In this document: positions 62,026-64,000 of the stretch, piece by piece
Numbering within the stretch: the first letter of the stretch is position 1
How the letters are laid out: each line of letters begins with the position of its first letter
Assembly (NCBI GenBank): GCA_028277345.1
Contig: JANQGM010000017.1
Location: forward strand, 62,001 to 126,000
DNA: 64,000 nucleotides
Direction: 5' to 3'
Source: Candidatus Bipolaricaulota bacterium
GTDB lineage: Bacteria > Bipolaricaulota > Bipolaricaulia > UBA7950 > UBA9294
Program-made: the position numbers and the translations under genes
The notes under the pieces: model-generated
Database searches by the model: none
What the model was told of the DNA's origin: nothing
What the model saw: only the letters and a program-made list of their open reading frames with translations

Positions 62026-62647
62026 AGCAGGGGTTTGGAGAATCTCTCTCTTCATCGTCGCCCTGCTGGCGCTCACATGTGTCTTTCTCTTCATCTACCG
62101 AGATGCACTTCATCATCATGTCGTTGGACCTGCCTTGGAGGCGTATTTCCACGTTCGATACTACTTGACGTTTATTCCTCAGGGACTTCTATGGGGACTG
62201 CCGTTTGCGGTCTTGGGGTTCATCGCGCTACGCCGCTTGGTCCGACATTCCCGTTCCGGTTCGGAGGATCTCTCACCTTCCGTACAACCCTACTACACAC
62301 AGTCGCCCGCATCCGCTGAGCTGGAAAAACTCGATGCGCTGATCCAGCGCGCACGGCACAGCCGATTTGCACGCGTTCGCGTCGCTCGCACGTTGAGCGA
62401 AATTGCCGTGCGTTTAATTGCCCAAAACGAAGGAATCCCCGTGGCGACGGCACGCAATCGCCTTTCAGGAGGAATCTGGAGATCGACGACAGCTGTGCAC
62501 GAGTTCCTCATCCCCCGCAGGCACTACGCCTCACGGGCCAAAGCAGCTGAGTTCCACGAGGCCCTGCATGAGACCATCCGCTATTTGGAATCCTACGATC
62601 AGTTCGAAGCGCCCTCCACACAACAGGAGCAAAAGGAGATGCCGTGA
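61997..62647 (+). CDS. Membrane protein of the second cluster
   Basis: 216 residues, two membrane helices (about 13-35 and 60-80) and a soluble helical C-terminal half; paralog of 55946-56530 by layout. Overlaps DUF58 copy 2 by 4 nt (GTGA). Confidence 0.75.
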   Translation: MDHKTRAKPKAGVWRISLFIVALLALTCVFLFIYRDALHHHVVGPALEAYFHVRYYLTFIPQGLLWGLPFAVLGFIALRRLVRHSRSGSEDLSPSVQPYYTQSPASAELEKLDALIQRARHSRFARVRVARTLSEIAVRLIAQNEGIPVATARNRLSGGIWRSTTAVHEFLIPRRHYASRAKAAEFHEALHETIRYLESYDQFEAPSTQQEQKEMP

Positions 62648-63930
62648 GCACGCGCTTTCGATTTCGCATCAGCTTCGCGCTGTCCCTGGCTCTGCTTGTC
62701 GCCGGATTACTTCTCAAGCATTCTCGGCTCGCTCTTCTATCGCTGCCCGGATTCTTCTATGCGTTTGGATTGCTGGTATCTCACCTCCTGCTTCCCGGAT
62801 CTTCCTATCGAGTCAGCCGCACACTGAGCCGATCACGTATGGTGGAAGGTGATTCGACGCAGATCACCGTCGAACTAGAAGCTCCTGAGTCCTCCACAGC
62901 GACAATTCTCGTGGAGGATTCGCCCCCAAGCGGGGCAGTCCTGCTTTCCGGAGATCCTCGATTCATCGGACGAATCGCCCCGGAGCAGAAGGAACAAGTG
63001 CTTCGATACACGATCCAGGGACGTCGCGGAGAGCATGAGTTCGCGCCGTTGCGCGTGACGACATGGCCCTGGTTCGGGCTCGCCTTCGCAGAGTCGCATG
63101 TTCATGCTCCTGGAGATCTGAGGGTCCTTCCCCATGTAGAGGGAATCGATGAAATCCCCATCCATCCGCCTCGCACGCGAGCCTTCGCTGGCCCTATCCG
63201 TGCGCACGCACCCGGCTCTGGAATCGAGTTTTATGGCTGCCGCAACTACACACCGGGAGATGACATCCGCCGCATCAACTGGCGGGCGTTCGCCAGGACC
63301 GATGAACTTGTAATCTGCGATTTCGAACAGGAGCAGATTGCGGACGTGAGTTTGATTCTCGATGCTCGGCGGCGTTCTCATGCACAAATCGGCGAGGTAT
63401 CCACATTCGAGGCAGCGATCCGCGCATCCGCAAGTCTGTCACACAGCTTCTGCATCCAAGGGCACAGTACCGGACTTCTCATCTATGGAGATACCATCGA
63501 TTGGGTCTTCCCTGGCATTGGCCGCGCGCAGGATGACCGTATCCAGGATGCCCTCAGCCATGCCAGACTCGCGGACAAACTCCCCTTCGAAGAGCTTCGG
63601 AGAATCCCTACGCGCTTGTTCCCCGCCCGATCGCAATTGGTGCTCATCAGCTGCCAGTTGGACGATGATGACATCGAGACGCTTGCCCTTCTCAAGGAAC
63701 GGGGCTATGCCCTTCTCCTGATCTCCGTCAACACGATCCCACTGGAATGCGACCACCTTCCCGGACTTGACGCGGAGACGGAGGCCGTACGTATCGCACA
63801 GTTGCGAAGGGGTTTATACCACCGTTCTCTGCTGCGTTTTGGTCTGGATGTCGTCGATTGGGATCCCCGATTCCCCCTTAGACACGCCCTCAGACAAGTG
63901 GCCTTGCATCGAGGGAGGCAATCCCGATGA
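62644..63930 (+). CDS. DUF58 protein, copy 2
   Basis: 428 residues, GTG start. Two N-terminal helices and the signature around residues 180-235 (RAFAGPIRAHAPGSG; YTPGDDIRRINWRAFAR). Clear paralog of 57484-58767. No second MoxR gene separates it from the membrane protein, so it may rely on the first copy's MoxR. Confidence 0.93.
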   Translation: MSTRFRFRISFALSLALLVAGLLLKHSRLALLSLPGFFYAFGLLVSHLLLPGSSYRVSRTLSRSRMVEGDSTQITVELEAPESSTATILVEDSPPSGAVLLSGDPRFIGRIAPEQKEQVLRYTIQGRRGEHEFAPLRVTTWPWFGLAFAESHVHAPGDLRVLPHVEGIDEIPIHPPRTRAFAGPIRAHAPGSGIEFYGCRNYTPGDDIRRINWRAFARTDELVICDFEQEQIADVSLILDARRRSHAQIGEVSTFEAAIRASASLSHSFCIQGHSTGLLIYGDTIDWVFPGIGRAQDDRIQDALSHARLADKLPFEELRRIPTRLFPARSQLVLISCQLDDDDIETLALLKERGYALLLISVNTIPLECDHLPGLDAETEAVRIAQLRRGLYHRSLLRFGLDVVDWDPRFPLRHALRQVALHRGRQSR

Positions 63931-64000
63931 TCGGCTATGCCATTGCACTCTCCGCCTTCGGATGGGTTCCTCTGATCAGTTTCGCACTTCTGTCAGGACG
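63927..64000 (+). CDS. Membrane protein, partial (runs off the right edge)
   Basis: Begins with an ATG overlapping the DUF58 stop (ATGA) and continues open for 24 codons to the window edge, encoding one hydrophobic helix. By position it is likely the counterpart of the membrane protein at 58764-59282. Confidence 0.55.
   Translation, partial: MIGYAIALSAFGWVPLISFALLSG

Noticed and set aside
1-64000. CRISPR arrays, rRNA genes or insertion sequences with intact transposase
   Set aside because: No regularly spaced repeats, rRNA motifs or transposase frames were seen.

Overview
The window reads as part of the chromosome of an anaerobic diderm bacterium with mid-to-high GC. Support for anaerobiosis is a hybrid-cluster protein under an Rrf2 regulator, an aldehyde:ferredoxin oxidoreductase with MobB, and a ferritin-like/rubrerythrin-type protein. 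Support for an outer membrane is an LptF/G permease joined to an LptD-like barrel. Cell-wall (murA, LysM-M23) and bacterial-type informational genes (rho, aspS, miaB, hflX, holB, yaaT) are present. I could not place the phylum from sequence alone; a deep lineage such as Bipolaricaulota (Acetothermia) is a guess.

Layout. 1-8465: the right part of an integrated element whose left end lies outside the window. It carries a sensor-kinase fragment, a very large tubulin/FtsZ-like GTPase, a KAP P-loop NTPase, a predicted RHH/coiled-coil/membrane-anchored protein flanked by GGTACC repeats, a CGNR-like zinc protein, a small protein and a large serine recombinase. It ends at what looks like the 3' part of an interrupted tRNA gene. 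8491-16425: hcp with its regulator, an XRE regulator, an M20 deacylase with an acyl-CoA ligase, and AOR-mobB. 16452-30155: housekeeping, with holB-yaaT on the plus strand, then two long minus-strand operons (GT2 - Na/Ca exchanger - rho - M23 - murA - hflX; miaB - PfkB kinase - CBS - DinG-like helicase). 30273-36570: the LptF/G-LptD fusion, a 31-residue membrane protein, an S9 peptidase and a secreted membrane-anchored metallopeptidase.

36800-41028 is a tight operon of three TIGR04076-type genes (four domains), a decayed MFS transporter and three MBL-fold hydrolases, almost all overlapping by ATGA. 41018-43552 holds a TIR/deoxyribosyltransferase-like protein with a small basic partner, a metallophosphoesterase and a nucleotidyltransferase. 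43558-55012 is mixed metabolism and regulation: glutamate dehydrogenase, two Crp-family regulators, a nitrilase-family amidase, a FlK-like thioesterase, MoaD with an 8-oxoguanine-deaminase-like enzyme and an M42 peptidase, a rhomboid protease, a secreted beta-helix protein, a ferritin-like protein and a YhaM-like nuclease. 55077-64000 has two paralogous DUF4129/membrane/DUF58 gene sets, one with MoxR, wrapped around aspS.

The two best candidates for undescribed systems are the tubulin-like/KAP/membrane-anchored RHH module with its GGTACC repeats on the recombinase island, and the TIGR04076-MBL operon. Many genes overlap by 4 nt. Several genes have a -10 box 5-6 nt upstream of the start codon, which suggests leaderless transcripts.
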